Shown: positions 54,884-63,015 of the stretch, piece by piece
How positions within the stretch are numbered: position 1 is the first letter of the stretch
Layout: each line of letters begins with the position of its first letter
Assembly (NCBI RefSeq): GCF_963675815.1
Contig: NZ_OY776574.1
Location: forward strand, 1,234,001 to 1,298,000
Source: an uncultured Desulfuromusa sp.
GTDB taxonomy: Bacteria > Desulfobacterota > Desulfuromonadia > Desulfuromonadales > Geopsychrobacteraceae
Reading direction: 5' to 3'
Length of the DNA stretch: 64,000 nt
Made by a program: the position numbers and the translations under genes
The notes under the pieces: model-generated
What the model was told of the DNA's origin: nothing
The model's input: the letters and a program-made list of their open reading frames with translations, nothing else
Databases searched by the model: none

Positions 54884-55629
54884 CGGGTCTGACCTTCCTG
54901 CCAGGGGCGTTGACCGATATGAATAATCATCGTTGTCATATAACCGAGATCAACCTCGTCCCATTGACTCAGATCCGCAACTCTGACTTCATGTTCCCCT
55001 TGCCCTCCGGCACTGACCAACTCAGCACAGTGGAGAAGTTGTTTCTGCCGTAACAGTTCCATCAAGCGGGGAAGATTTCCAGCCGCCTTGAACAGAACCA
55101 GAGTTTCACAGGCACTCAGAGCTTTTTCCACGGCGACAAGGTCCGTTGCCGACATAATCATCAAGCGGTCTTCCTGTAAAGTCAGGGGCCGGTTGAAGTA
55201 ACCAGCGACCATTTGAAAAGCACTGATTCCAGGAATTGTCTGGATTCTGTCAGCGGGTAATTTTGCAGCCAGTGCCTCCATCAGGTAGGAGCTCGTAGCA
55301 AAGATAAGGGGATCACCTAAAGTCACCTGAACAACGGACTGTCCGCTCAGGCATCGCTTTGCGACATCAGCTGCAATTCGCCCCCAATGTTCCCTGGTTT
55401 TAACATTATTGCGCTCCATAGGGTATTGAGTCACGATAATCTCCTGATCTTTGAGTAAAGGAGCTACAGCGCGAAGAGCAATACTGTTTTTTGAGCTCTT
55501 TGCTTGCGGTGCCAGAATCACATCAGCACCTGCAACCAGACGTGCGGCCCTTAAAGTCACCAGTTCGGGATCGCCGGGTCCCACACCAACAGCATAAAAA
55601 CAGCCTGATTTCAGATTTTTATCTTGCAT
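54880..55629 (-). CDS. cbiL: Cobalt-precorrin-2 C20-methyltransferase
   Basis: Adds methyl at C20 of cobalt-sirohydrochlorin. 249 residues, with YAVGVGPGDPELVTLRA, TQYPMERNN, TLGDPLIFATSSYLMEAL and IPGISAFQMVAG. Of the two CbiL-like genes it is nearer the canonical pattern (YPM motif), so I give it the symbol. It follows the membrane protein by six bases. Confidence 0.9.
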   Translation of the reverse strand: MQDKNLKSGCFYAVGVGPGDPELVTLRAARLVAGADVILAPQAKSSKNSIALRAVAPLLKDQEIIVTQYPMERNNVKTREHWGRIAADVAKRCLSGQSVVQVTLGDPLIFATSSYLMEALAAKLPADRIQTIPGISAFQMVAGYFNRPLTLQEDRLMIMSATDLVAVEKALSACETLVLFKAAGNLPRLMELLRQKQLLHCAELVSAGGQGEHEVRVADLSQWDEVDLGYMTTMIIHIGQRPWQEGQTR

Positions 55630-55635
55630 ATTACC

Positions 55636-56844
55636 CTACCAATACAGCATCAAGATGAGAGTGCAGACAAGGAGAAACAACATCCGGATAAACTGTGCAG
55701 AAATTGCCATAAACGCCCCAGTCCTTGCTCCCAGAATGGCGATATAGGTTGGCAATGCGTGACGCAAAGTTCGCACCGGAGCCGTCACCATAGAACCAAA
55801 CAGAATCACAATAACCGCCTGACGAGTTGTTATTTGCCCAGCATCAATGAAGTTCGCTGCGGCAATGACGCCATTGTAAAGACTTAAGGCTTGAGCGGGG
55901 ATAATAGCAACCGATTCTGCCGGTAAAAAATAGAACGAAAACAGTCCCGGCATTGTTTCCCCCAACCAGGAAAAAAAACCATGATATTCAAGCACCGCTA
56001 GGCACAGGTAAGAAGGAATCAGATAGATCAATAAACGACGCAAGGTTTTCTGTGAACGCTGCCATACTGTGGCCCAGAAACCGGCACTTTGTTTACGCAC
56101 CTTGGGAACTGCCGTCTCCCTCTGCGGGGTTGATTTCGTTGCAGACAAGGTTGGAAAGAATCGCTCCACAACATAGCGGGACAACAATAGGGTCAAGACT
56201 ATTTGCAGAATAATCGCCAGAAAGCGAACGGCAAAGAGAGCGATAGTGGCTTCCCAACCAAAGGCGATCCCGATTGGAACCACAAAAGTTGGTAAATGGG
56301 CAAACAGAGATAAGGCCGATACCACATAAATCGAGGTATAAAGCTCACGATTATTCAAACTGCCGACATCACGTTGGGTTACCAGCATACTGTTGGCAAC
56401 CGCTCCCGATTGAAAAGCCATAAGAAAAGCAGGCCCGGCTTCCCGTTTAATTCCTCCCAGACCCGTCAGCGGCAGCGTCAGAACAGAAAGAAGCCGCATG
56501 CTTCCTGAGACTTCCAGGATTTGCCCGACGAAGATCCCAATAGCGATAAACAAGGAGAGTTCGCAGAGCAGCATGCCCTTTCGTGGCCAGAAAGGAAGAT
56601 GTCTTTTCCAGCGCTGATAGTCAGAACTGTTTCGCGTCTTTTGCCGTTCGGTGACAAAAACCTTGCCGGTTTCTCCTTCCGGCAGGTAACGTTTAACAGC
56701 CGTTGCAGCAGCAACTTCTCCGTTCGTGGACAACGACGAAAGGGTCAAATTGTCAGCTTTTCTCTTGTCAGCGGTACTGCCGGCTGCGGCGCTAGCAGAA
56801 AAGGCAAGCAAAAACACACATACCGCAACCAGAAGACGGCACAT
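55636..56844 (-). CDS. Membrane protein with nucleoside-recognition (Gate)-like domain
   Basis: A 402-residue protein without an assigned function. A signal peptide-like N terminus (ending SASAAAG) and a polar periplasmic stretch (about 22-88) are followed by about eight membrane segments. Features resemble Gate/nucleoside-recognition permeases: LPLTGLGGIKREAGPAFLMAFQSGAVANSM and a second-half repeat QALSLYNGVIAAANF...FGSMVTAPVRTLRHALP. It sits directly between the secreted cobaltochelatase and cbiL. A role in moving the tetrapyrrole or cobalt across the inner membrane is an inference from this position. Confidence 0.75.
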   Translation of the reverse strand: MCRLLVAVCVFLLAFSASAAAGSTADKRKADNLTLSSLSTNGEVAAATAVKRYLPEGETGKVFVTERQKTRNSSDYQRWKRHLPFWPRKGMLLCELSLFIAIGIFVGQILEVSGSMRLLSVLTLPLTGLGGIKREAGPAFLMAFQSGAVANSMLVTQRDVGSLNNRELYTSIYVVSALSLFAHLPTFVVPIGIAFGWEATIALFAVRFLAIILQIVLTLLLSRYVVERFFPTLSATKSTPQRETAVPKVRKQSAGFWATVWQRSQKTLRRLLIYLIPSYLCLAVLEYHGFFSWLGETMPGLFSFYFLPAESVAIIPAQALSLYNGVIAAANFIDAGQITTRQAVIVILFGSMVTAPVRTLRHALPTYIAILGARTGAFMAISAQFIRMLFLLVCTLILMLYW

Positions 56845-56849
56845 AAAGC

Positions 56850-57722
56850 CTAACCGCGTCCCTCTTCCAAAGCTTTCATCGCTTGATCGAGATGACTGAA
56901 GTAGATGTCAAGAATTGCGTCATTCCAGCCAAGAGAGCGGGAACACTCCGATTTATTTGCCTGAATAATCTGCTTCCAGCTATCTTTCTCTTCACCCATA
57001 ACATCGTTCATAATGTGATCACCGGCAACAATCATCAGTGGAACGAATTTGACCGTGCCTTTTTGTTCACTCATTGCTTTTATCTTTTGCAGAGGATCAA
57101 TCCCCGGCTGTCCTTCAACACTGGCAACAACTAGATTTGGATATTGCGGCTCTATGGTTTTTGCAAAAGCAACGAGTTGCTGGTTAAATTCAGGGTGATG
57201 GTCATTGCCGTGAGCCACAATAACAGTAGGCTGCCGGGTATCAATATCTTTGGCCAGAGCATGAACAACTGCTGCAATATCAGCATCTGATGTCATCAGC
57301 GCATCACCGAAAGCCACGTTGAGACCATACATATCGACATCGACGACACTGCGATATTCCTGCCCCGGAACCACATGAAGGCTTTGAAAAACGACCTCTT
57401 TTTTTCCCTTCCTGCGTAAGTCAGCAACGACCTCTTCAACATTCCGGGTCACAATTCCCTGTTTCTTCAGCTTATCGATAATGATCTGCGAGGTAAAAGC
57501 CCATTGCACATCATATCCGGCATAACGTTCGCAGGCTTTTTCATTGATATAATCAAAAACCGGACGGGCTGTAGCGACCGAAGTTCCGAAAGCAACAAGA
57601 ACAATGGCCGGTTTTTCCGTATTTGCAACGGCTGTAGCTGGGGTGCCAACTGTCATCGACATCGTTAAGACTCCTATAAAAAGTAGAATAGACAGAATTC
57701 CTTGTGCGTTTTTCAATGGCAT
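56850..57722 (-). CDS. cbiK: Sirohydrochlorin cobaltochelatase CbiK, secreted form
   Basis: Inserts Co2+ into sirohydrochlorin. The 290-residue protein has the CbiK signatures LVAFGTSVATARPVFDYI, QSLHVVPGQEYRSVV and VVAHGNDHHPEF, with metal-ligand histidines in place. An N-terminal signal peptide (about 1-33, ending TAVA) predicts a periplasmic location, as known for the CbiK-P of Desulfovibrio vulgaris. AAGGAGG precedes ATG at 57722. A membrane protein gene follows after five bases. Confidence 0.92.
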   Translation of the reverse strand: MPLKNAQGILSILLFIGVLTMSMTVGTPATAVANTEKPAIVLVAFGTSVATARPVFDYINEKACERYAGYDVQWAFTSQIIIDKLKKQGIVTRNVEEVVADLRRKGKKEVVFQSLHVVPGQEYRSVVDVDMYGLNVAFGDALMTSDADIAAVVHALAKDIDTRQPTVIVAHGNDHHPEFNQQLVAFAKTIEPQYPNLVVASVEGQPGIDPLQKIKAMSEQKGTVKFVPLMIVAGDHIMNDVMGEEKDSWKQIIQANKSECSRSLGWNDAILDIYFSHLDQAMKALEEGRG

Positions 57723-57801
57723 AAGTACCTCCTTATTTTGTGAGTGTCACCCCTGAGGCGATGGACAGGGCCTGACTGTTTGTATCTGCAGGAAGCCCCT
57801 C

Positions 57802-58476
57802 TTACCCATGCTCCAACATACAGATGGCATGTAATGTAGCGACGGCAAGAGGACTACCGCCGCGCCGACCATCCAGAATGATGTAAGGAAGATCCAGCTG
57901 TGCCAGCTCCTCCTTACTTTCCAGAACATGAACAAAACCGACCGGCATCCCGACAACCAAACTGGGGCGAATATTCTCTTCTACCGCCATGCGGTTGAGT
58001 TCAAGCAGGGCAACCGGGGCATTGCCGATAAGAACAATTGCGCCATCCAGCTTTTTTCCGGCTTTACGAATGGCAAAAAGAGAACGTGGCAATCCCTCTT
58101 CCCGCGCTTGTGTAACCGTATCTTCATCCGCAACATGACAGAGAATTGCTTCGCGACTGTAAGCGGGGTTAAGTTTCTGTAGCCGGGGAATACTCAGGCC
58201 GGAACGGATCATATTACTGTCAGCATAAATAGCTTTTCCCTGTTGCAGGGCCTTTCCGGCAGATTGAAGAGCGTCTGGAGAGAAACGAATCAGATCGCTG
58301 ATGGCAAAATCAGCCGTTGTATGTATCAATCGCCTGACAACTTGCCATTCATCAGCAGAGTAAAGATGTTCGGGCGCTTCCGCATCGATTTGGGCAAAAG
58401 AGAGGTCCTCTATCTCCTGTCCGCTTAACGGGCTTTCCAGTAAATCGTGAATCAAAGGTCTATGGCTGGTTTTCAC
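57802..58476 (-). CDS. cbiC: Cobalt-precorrin-8 methylmutase CbiC
   Basis: Moves the C11 methyl to C12, giving cobyrinate. 224 residues; the catalytic His lies in RRLIHTTADF, and GNAPVALLEL and VGMPVGFV are conserved. GTG at 58476 is chosen because AGGAG lies five bases upstream; a longer frame to 58578 crosses the inverted repeat and has no ribosome site. Confidence 0.93.
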   Translation of the reverse strand: MKTSHRPLIHDLLESPLSGQEIEDLSFAQIDAEAPEHLYSADEWQVVRRLIHTTADFAISDLIRFSPDALQSAGKALQQGKAIYADSNMIRSGLSIPRLQKLNPAYSREAILCHVADEDTVTQAREEGLPRSLFAIRKAGKKLDGAIVLIGNAPVALLELNRMAVEENIRPSLVVGMPVGFVHVLESKEELAQLDLPYIILDGRRGGSPLAVATLHAICMLEHG

Positions 58477-58514
58477 AAAAACTCCTGTTTCATTTCTTAA
58501 AAGACTGTTACAGT

Positions 58515-58616
58515 TGAGCTTGTGAGGTTCCTGCCAAGGGAAGCGTAAACCCTTCTTTGGGTTTTTTGCCGCCCCCATGACGAACAGCTCCCCTTGACAG
58601 GAACCTCATGAGCTCA
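58515..58616. repeat. Long imperfect inverted repeat between cbiA and cbiC
   Basis: Left arm 58515-58540 (TGAGGTTCCTGCCAAGGG core) pairs with right arm 58591-58616 (CCCTTGACAGGAACCTCA core) with few mismatches. The 50-base interior has an AAACCC/GGGTTT hairpin with T6 on the plus strand. It fills the 161-base gap between cbiA and cbiC, whose other operon joints are mostly under 10 bases or overlap. Confidence 0.75.
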
Positions 58617-58637
58617 CAACCAATCGGTTTGTCCAAG

Positions 58638-60041
58638 TCACCCTCCCTCCCTCAGTTTCCCTATAAAGCGATCCACAGCTTCCGGTCGGGAAGCTAAGTG
58701 AAGATGGACATAGCCGGCAAGAATATTCCCGCGTTGATAGCCTTCGGCGCTGTAACGTCCGGTGCGATTCTGTTTGAGCTGATAGACAGCCTCCCAGCCG
58801 TCAACCCCGGCAGGTGAACCAGTCAACTCCGAATAATGGAACTCGTGCCCACGAAAAACACTGCCGCAGCTTCCAAACAATGAGTCCTGTTGCAGGGTAA
58901 CCTCGACATAACCAAGGGCTTTGCGTTTGTTCCGCATCTTCGCCCAAACCGGAACCTCACCCACAAAAGAATATTTTTCCCCCTCCTGTTCTATCCCCTG
59001 AGACAGGTAGATGAGGCCGCCACACTCAGCGTAAACCGGTTTACCGGAAGTACAAAAAGAACGAATCTCCTGCAACATGGGCGAATTGCCGGAAAGAGCC
59101 TCTGCGTAGACTTCGGGATAACCTCCCCCGAGATAAAGCCCGTCAACATCATCCGGCACGGTTTTATCCCGCAATGGAGAGAAAAAAACCGGGGTGCAAC
59201 CTTTGCGTTCCAACAACATGAGAAAATCCGGGTAATAAAACTGAAAAGCTTCATCATAAGCCACTGCCAGGCGGACCGCCTTTACGGCAAGCTTGGAAAG
59301 AGTGTCATCTGGTGCCCTATCCAAGACTATGGGGTTGACACTTCGTGCCCGGTTGAGCAAGAGATCCAGGTCAATCTGTTGTTCAGCAGTTTCTGCCAGA
59401 GATCTGATCGTTTCTTGACTCAGAGCCTGTTCCCCGGAAGAGATCAGACCAAGGTGACGACCGGGAAGCTCAGGAACACTGTCTCTACGTATGGCACCCA
59501 GCAGAGGAGGCAGGTCCGCAGCCATCAAAGCAGCGGCAAGAAGTTCAGCATGGCTGGAAGAGCCACATCGATTGGCCAGAACACCTGCCAGCGAAACAGC
59601 GGGTTCCAGCTCGTTATACCCTTTTACCAGAGCAGCAACACTGCGAGCCATCCCATGGGTGTTGACCACCAGAGCAACGGGAACATCCAGCCATGCGGCA
59701 ATTTCCGCGCTGCTGCCACAAATGCTATCGCTGCTGCTGCCGTCAAATAAACCCATTACCCCTTCAATGATACTGATATCCGCATCATCCGTGAGGGAAG
59801 AGAACACCTGTTCAACATAATGACGACCACACATCCAGCCATCCAGATTAAAACAGGGACGTCCGGAAACATGGGCCAGGTGGCCGGCATCCAGATAGTC
59901 AGGTCCAACCTTAAAGGTTTGCACTTTGAGACCTCTGTCTCTCAAAGCAGCAACCAGAGCCAAGGTGAGGGTCGACTTACCCACGCCACTATGTGCACCG
60001 GCAATCATTATCCGGGCTCTGGATAGCAGAGAGACGGGCAT
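58638..60041 (-). CDS. cbiA: Cobyrinate a,c-diamide synthase CbiA
   Basis: ATP- and glutamine-dependent amidation of cobyrinate carboxylates a and c. 467 residues from ATG 60041 (AGGAGA six bases upstream; ATG 60062 is an alternative). An N-terminal dethiobiotin-synthetase-like P-loop AGAHSGVGKSTL and a C-terminal class I glutamine amidotransferase domain with the YAECGGLIYLS nucleophile Cys and HEFHYSEL. First gene of the operon after the riboswitch. Confidence 0.95.
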   Translation of the reverse strand: MPVSLLSRARIMIAGAHSGVGKSTLTLALVAALRDRGLKVQTFKVGPDYLDAGHLAHVSGRPCFNLDGWMCGRHYVEQVFSSLTDDADISIIEGVMGLFDGSSSDSICGSSAEIAAWLDVPVALVVNTHGMARSVAALVKGYNELEPAVSLAGVLANRCGSSSHAELLAAALMAADLPPLLGAIRRDSVPELPGRHLGLISSGEQALSQETIRSLAETAEQQIDLDLLLNRARSVNPIVLDRAPDDTLSKLAVKAVRLAVAYDEAFQFYYPDFLMLLERKGCTPVFFSPLRDKTVPDDVDGLYLGGGYPEVYAEALSGNSPMLQEIRSFCTSGKPVYAECGGLIYLSQGIEQEGEKYSFVGEVPVWAKMRNKRKALGYVEVTLQQDSLFGSCGSVFRGHEFHYSELTGSPAGVDGWEAVYQLKQNRTGRYSAEGYQRGNILAGYVHLHLASRPEAVDRFIGKLREGG

Positions 60042-60160
60042 CAAATCTCTCCTGTCTCGCATTCAGCCTCACCCAATACTTCCGTTAACCGATGGTCTGT
60101 TTTTGTCACTTTCATCTCCCTGCAATTGTTTCCCGAAACACAATCTGTCTCAAAAGACAT
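60041..60160 (-). CDS. Possible 39-residue leader ORF coupled to cbiA
   Basis: ATG at 60160 opens a 39-codon frame whose TGA overlaps the cbiA ATG as TGATG. The peptide is polar, with three Cys (two in the first 13 residues). No good ribosome site precedes 60160; a second in-frame ATG at 60115 follows AGGGAG with almost no spacing. It may be a translational-coupling leader or chance. Confidence 0.3.
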   Translation of the reverse strand: MSFETDCVSGNNCREMKVTKTDHRLTEVLGEAECETGEI

Positions 60161-60304
60161 GTCGGCACCATGAAAACATCATAACGACCACGTAACAGAT
60201 GGAGACCGGTTGCCGGGCACAGCAGAGAAGGCAGTAAAAACGTCGCTCAACAGAAAACCTGCGAACGAGCAAGCACCCCCGCCATCATCCTTTGTAACCC
60301 AGCG

Positions 60305-60337
60305 CCACAACTATTTTCCCCAGAAAAGTAGTTGTGG
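60305..60337. other. Stable hairpin in the cbiA leader, downstream of the terminator
   Basis: CCACAACTA (60305-60313) pairs perfectly with TAGTTGTGG (60329-60337), and the inner TTTTC/GAAAA bases extend the stem. It follows the riboswitch terminator in the leftward transcript and has no T-run in that direction. It could protect the mRNA 5' end; the function is unknown. Confidence 0.5.
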
Positions 60338-60358
60338 TGGTAGTAACTTTTTCGGCCC

Positions 60359-60399
60359 CAAAAACAAAAATCCCAGAACCTGCAAAGAGGTTCCGGGAT
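60359..60399 (-). terminator. Riboswitch-linked transcription terminator
   Basis: On the minus strand ATCCCGGAACCTC (60399-60387) pairs with GGTTCTGGGAT (60380-60370) and a T-rich run follows to 60360. It lies just downstream of the cobalamin aptamer and 320 bases before cbiA. It is the likely off-switch when cobalamin is bound. Confidence 0.85.
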
Positions 60400-60404
60400 A
60401 CCGT

Positions 60405-60605
60405 TTTTTATCCATTTGGTGTGCTGCCTGAGACCTCTTTCCTCGGAGTTCAGGGAGTCATGGCTTATCAAGGAGGAAGTATCTGACTTCCGGAGTTTCT
60501 CCTCCGGTTTACAGTGGCGGGACCGTGGCGGAATTGCACCGCCTTCCTTCTCTCCTTCGCCAAATATGTTGTCCTGTCAAGAAAGACACCTCCTGACAGA
60601 AGATT
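60405..60605 (-). ncRNA. Cobalamin riboswitch
   Basis: Read on the minus strand, the segment 60540-60502 has the conserved aptamer core GGTGCAATTCCGCCACGG...CCCGCCACTGTAA, and AAGTCAGATACTTCC follows near 60490-60475. The 5' part has CTTGACAGGACAAC near 60583-60570. These are the class hallmarks (Rfam Cobalamin). With the terminator below it, it should lower expression of the 12-gene operon when adenosylcobalamin is ample. Exact ends are estimates. Confidence 0.9.
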
Positions 60606-60875
60606 ACAGTTAAGAGCAAACAGCAATCTTATGCAAGTATTTTTTCCGTAAAGATCTTTAACAAAACGTCACAAAAAATTAATTGTCAGATCCAGCTTTG
60701 GAGTGTAGGATATTTGTCCATAGTTTCTCGCCTCAGCTCCCCAGGCTGATCCATAAAAAAGCACCCCTTAAAAATCAATCGAACAAGGCTGATATCAGTC
60801 TTTTCTTTTGTTTCTGTCAAAGTTGTATCGCTTGTTGTCGATGGCGATCAGCTCTGGACATGAGGAGTTGCTGCC

Positions 60876-62192
60876 ATGGGAACTTTCCCTGTATTACTGA
60901 CCAAGCCCAAACTATTGCTCATAGGTGGGGGACAAATTGCTTTGCACAAAGCACAAGTCTTATCCCGCAACAAAATCAACTTCAGCATCATTGCATCTTC
61001 TTTATGTCACGAGCTCCAGACCCTTAATATTCCCTGGAAGCAGAAGCCTGTCAGTGCAGAAGATCTTACTGAAGCCAACATAGTCGTAGACGCAACAGGC
61101 AATCCCGAGGTTGCAAAATTACTCCTCCAGGAAAAAAAGAGATCCTATTTCCTGTTTAACTGTGTTTCTCAACCAGAACTTGGTGATGTCTATTTCCCTG
61201 CGATTCTCAATCTTCATGATCTTAAAATTTCCGTTTCCACCGATGGTGCCAGCCCAACCATCAGTCGCATTGTCAGAGACAAGATCGCTGCGTTCATCCC
61301 CAAAGAAATCCCCAGCCTCCTGGCAGAGAAAAGGGTGGAAAGAAAAACCGGATCTCTCGATATCAAAACCACACAAGAACAGTGCTTAAAGCTGTTTTCT
61401 ACTGTTTACCTGATCGGCTGTGGGCCAGGGGATGCAGATCTGCTGACCATCAAAGCCTATAAGACTCTTCAACAGATGGATGTCGTCTTTTTTGATCACC
61501 TCCTCACTCCTGAAATCCTTGCCCTGATTCCAGAGACAACAAAAAAAATATCGGTTGGCAAGAAGAAAGGCTGCCACCTTTTTCGGCAGGAGCAGATCAA
61601 TGAATTACTGCTTGAATATGCCAAACGGGGATTAAAAATTGCCCGGCTTAAATCCGGCGATCCTTACATTTTTGGCAGAGGGGCTGAAGAGGCGGAGTAT
61701 CTCATTGAAAAAGGGATCAAAGTAGAGACAATCAGCGGCATCAGTTCTGCTCTCGCCGGGCCGGCTTGTGCAGGCATTCCCCCTACCGCACGAAATTACG
61801 CGACCAATATGTCCATTGTTTCAGCCCACCTTGCCGGTTGCAAAATCAACACAGACTGGCTCCCTTTGCTCAAAATTCCCCAGCATACAACTATCGTGCT
61901 GATGGGACTGAGTTTTGCTGCGCAGATCTCAAAACTCTCTCTCGACTCCGGCGTCAATCCACAGATGCCGGTTGCCATCATATCCAATGCGTCACGTGCC
62001 GATCAGGAGGTGCGTATTACCGACATTCAAAATCTTCCAACAGCTGCTGTCGGAGCTCAACGTCCAGCTATTTTAGTGATCGGGGATGTGGTTCGTTTGC
62101 ACGAGATTTTAAGTTTTACCCATCGAGGGGATAAAGGTTTATTCAACAGCAGCAGAGAGGCAGACAATCACCTGAATCTACCTGCATTATAG
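60876..62192 (+). CDS. cysG: Precorrin-2 dehydrogenase/uroporphyrinogen-III methyltransferase fusion
   Basis: Makes sirohydrochlorin from uroporphyrinogen III, feeding CbiK and siroheme. 438 residues. N-terminal Met8-like NAD domain (LLIGGGQIALHKAQVL, about 14-29) and helical domain (SPTISRIVRDKI), then a SUMT/CobA domain from about 170 (LIGCGPGDADLLTIKA, RLKSGDPYIFGRGAEEAEYL, PTARNYATNMSIVSAHLAG). The position that is Asp104 in Salmonella CysG (NVVDAP) reads NCVSQP here. ATG at 60876 has GAGGAG eight bases upstream. Divergent from the riboswitch operon. Confidence 0.92.
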   Translation: MGTFPVLLTKPKLLLIGGGQIALHKAQVLSRNKINFSIIASSLCHELQTLNIPWKQKPVSAEDLTEANIVVDATGNPEVAKLLLQEKKRSYFLFNCVSQPELGDVYFPAILNLHDLKISVSTDGASPTISRIVRDKIAAFIPKEIPSLLAEKRVERKTGSLDIKTTQEQCLKLFSTVYLIGCGPGDADLLTIKAYKTLQQMDVVFFDHLLTPEILALIPETTKKISVGKKKGCHLFRQEQINELLLEYAKRGLKIARLKSGDPYIFGRGAEEAEYLIEKGIKVETISGISSALAGPACAGIPPTARNYATNMSIVSAHLAGCKINTDWLPLLKIPQHTTIVLMGLSFAAQISKLSLDSGVNPQMPVAIISNASRADQEVRITDIQNLPTAAVGAQRPAILVIGDVVRLHEILSFTHRGDKGLFNSSREADNHLNLPAL

Positions 62193-62262
62193 CGAGCTAT
62201 GGACATCGTGATGAAAACGGTATCGTCTTTTTTCAGACCTGTTTTTGCTCTTCGTGCTCCTG

Positions 62263-63015
62263 TCACTGAGGCAGAACCAGCAGTTCACCAGAAACTTCAT
62301 GAATGATTAAAGGGGTTCCATAAGCGTGGCTGAGTGACTCTGCAGACAGGTTGGTTTTATCACCCGCCATCAGGACCTGACCTTGGTCAAGCAATAAAAA
62401 ATCATCCGCAAACCGTAGCGCCAAGTTGATGTCATGGATGCTGAAAATCACCGTCATCCGGCGCTGCCGAGAACACTTACTCAATATCTTCATCACCTCC
62501 AGCTGATTTTTCAGATCGAGATTATTTGTCGGCTCATCAAGCAACAGAACCTCGGGCTGCTGCACCAGAGCCCGAGCGATAACGATTTTCTGCACTTCCC
62601 CACCACTGAGTTCTCCAAGCCAACGGTCAGCAAAGGATGAAAGTTCAAGATCATCCAGAACCTGTAAAACGATCTGTTCATCTTCGGGATCATAAGCGTA
62701 TCTGCGGTATGGCGTTCGTCCAATCAACAGATAATCAAACACCCGCAAACGTGCTGTTTCATATGTCTGGCTGATGTAACCGGTTGTTTGTGCACTTTTT
62801 TTCCGGGACAGACTCAACAAATCCGTTTCATCAAGGAAAATGCAACCACGGTCGGGTTTGAGCAACCGGCTCATCATCTTCAGGAGGGTTGTTTTTCCAG
62901 ATCCGTTCACTCCGAGAACAGCCGTGATGGCCCCGGAAGCAAAGATACAATTAAATTCTTTCAGGACAAGCCGATCAGCATAGCCAAAACAAAGATCAGA
63001 AAGGGATATTTTCAT
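62263..63015 (-). CDS. ABC importer ATPase, BtuD/FecE type
   Basis: A 250-residue cytoplasmic ATPase: Walker A LGVNGSGKTTLLKM, signature LSGGEVQKI, Walker B VLLLDEPTNNLD and a switch His in FSIHDINL. Family members import cobalamin, hemin or ferric siderophores. Position beside a cobalamin operon favours cobalamin or a corrinoid precursor, but this is weak evidence. The start overlaps the permease stop as ATGA. Confidence 0.9.
   Translation of the reverse strand: MKISLSDLCFGYADRLVLKEFNCIFASGAITAVLGVNGSGKTTLLKMMSRLLKPDRGCIFLDETDLLSLSRKKSAQTTGYISQTYETARLRVFDYLLIGRTPYRRYAYDPEDEQIVLQVLDDLELSSFADRWLGELSGGEVQKIVIARALVQQPEVLLLDEPTNNLDLKNQLEVMKILSKCSRQRRMTVIFSIHDINLALRFADDFLLLDQGQVLMAGDKTNLSAESLSHAYGTPLIIHEVSGELLVLPQ

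Noticed and set aside
58890..59750. Plus-strand 286-residue frame
   Set aside because: It is wholly antisense to cbiA, whose conserved motifs are clear; no domain or ribosome site.
60247..60471. Minus-strand 74-residue frame
   Set aside because: It runs through the cobalamin riboswitch and its terminator; conserved RNA structure explains the sequence better.
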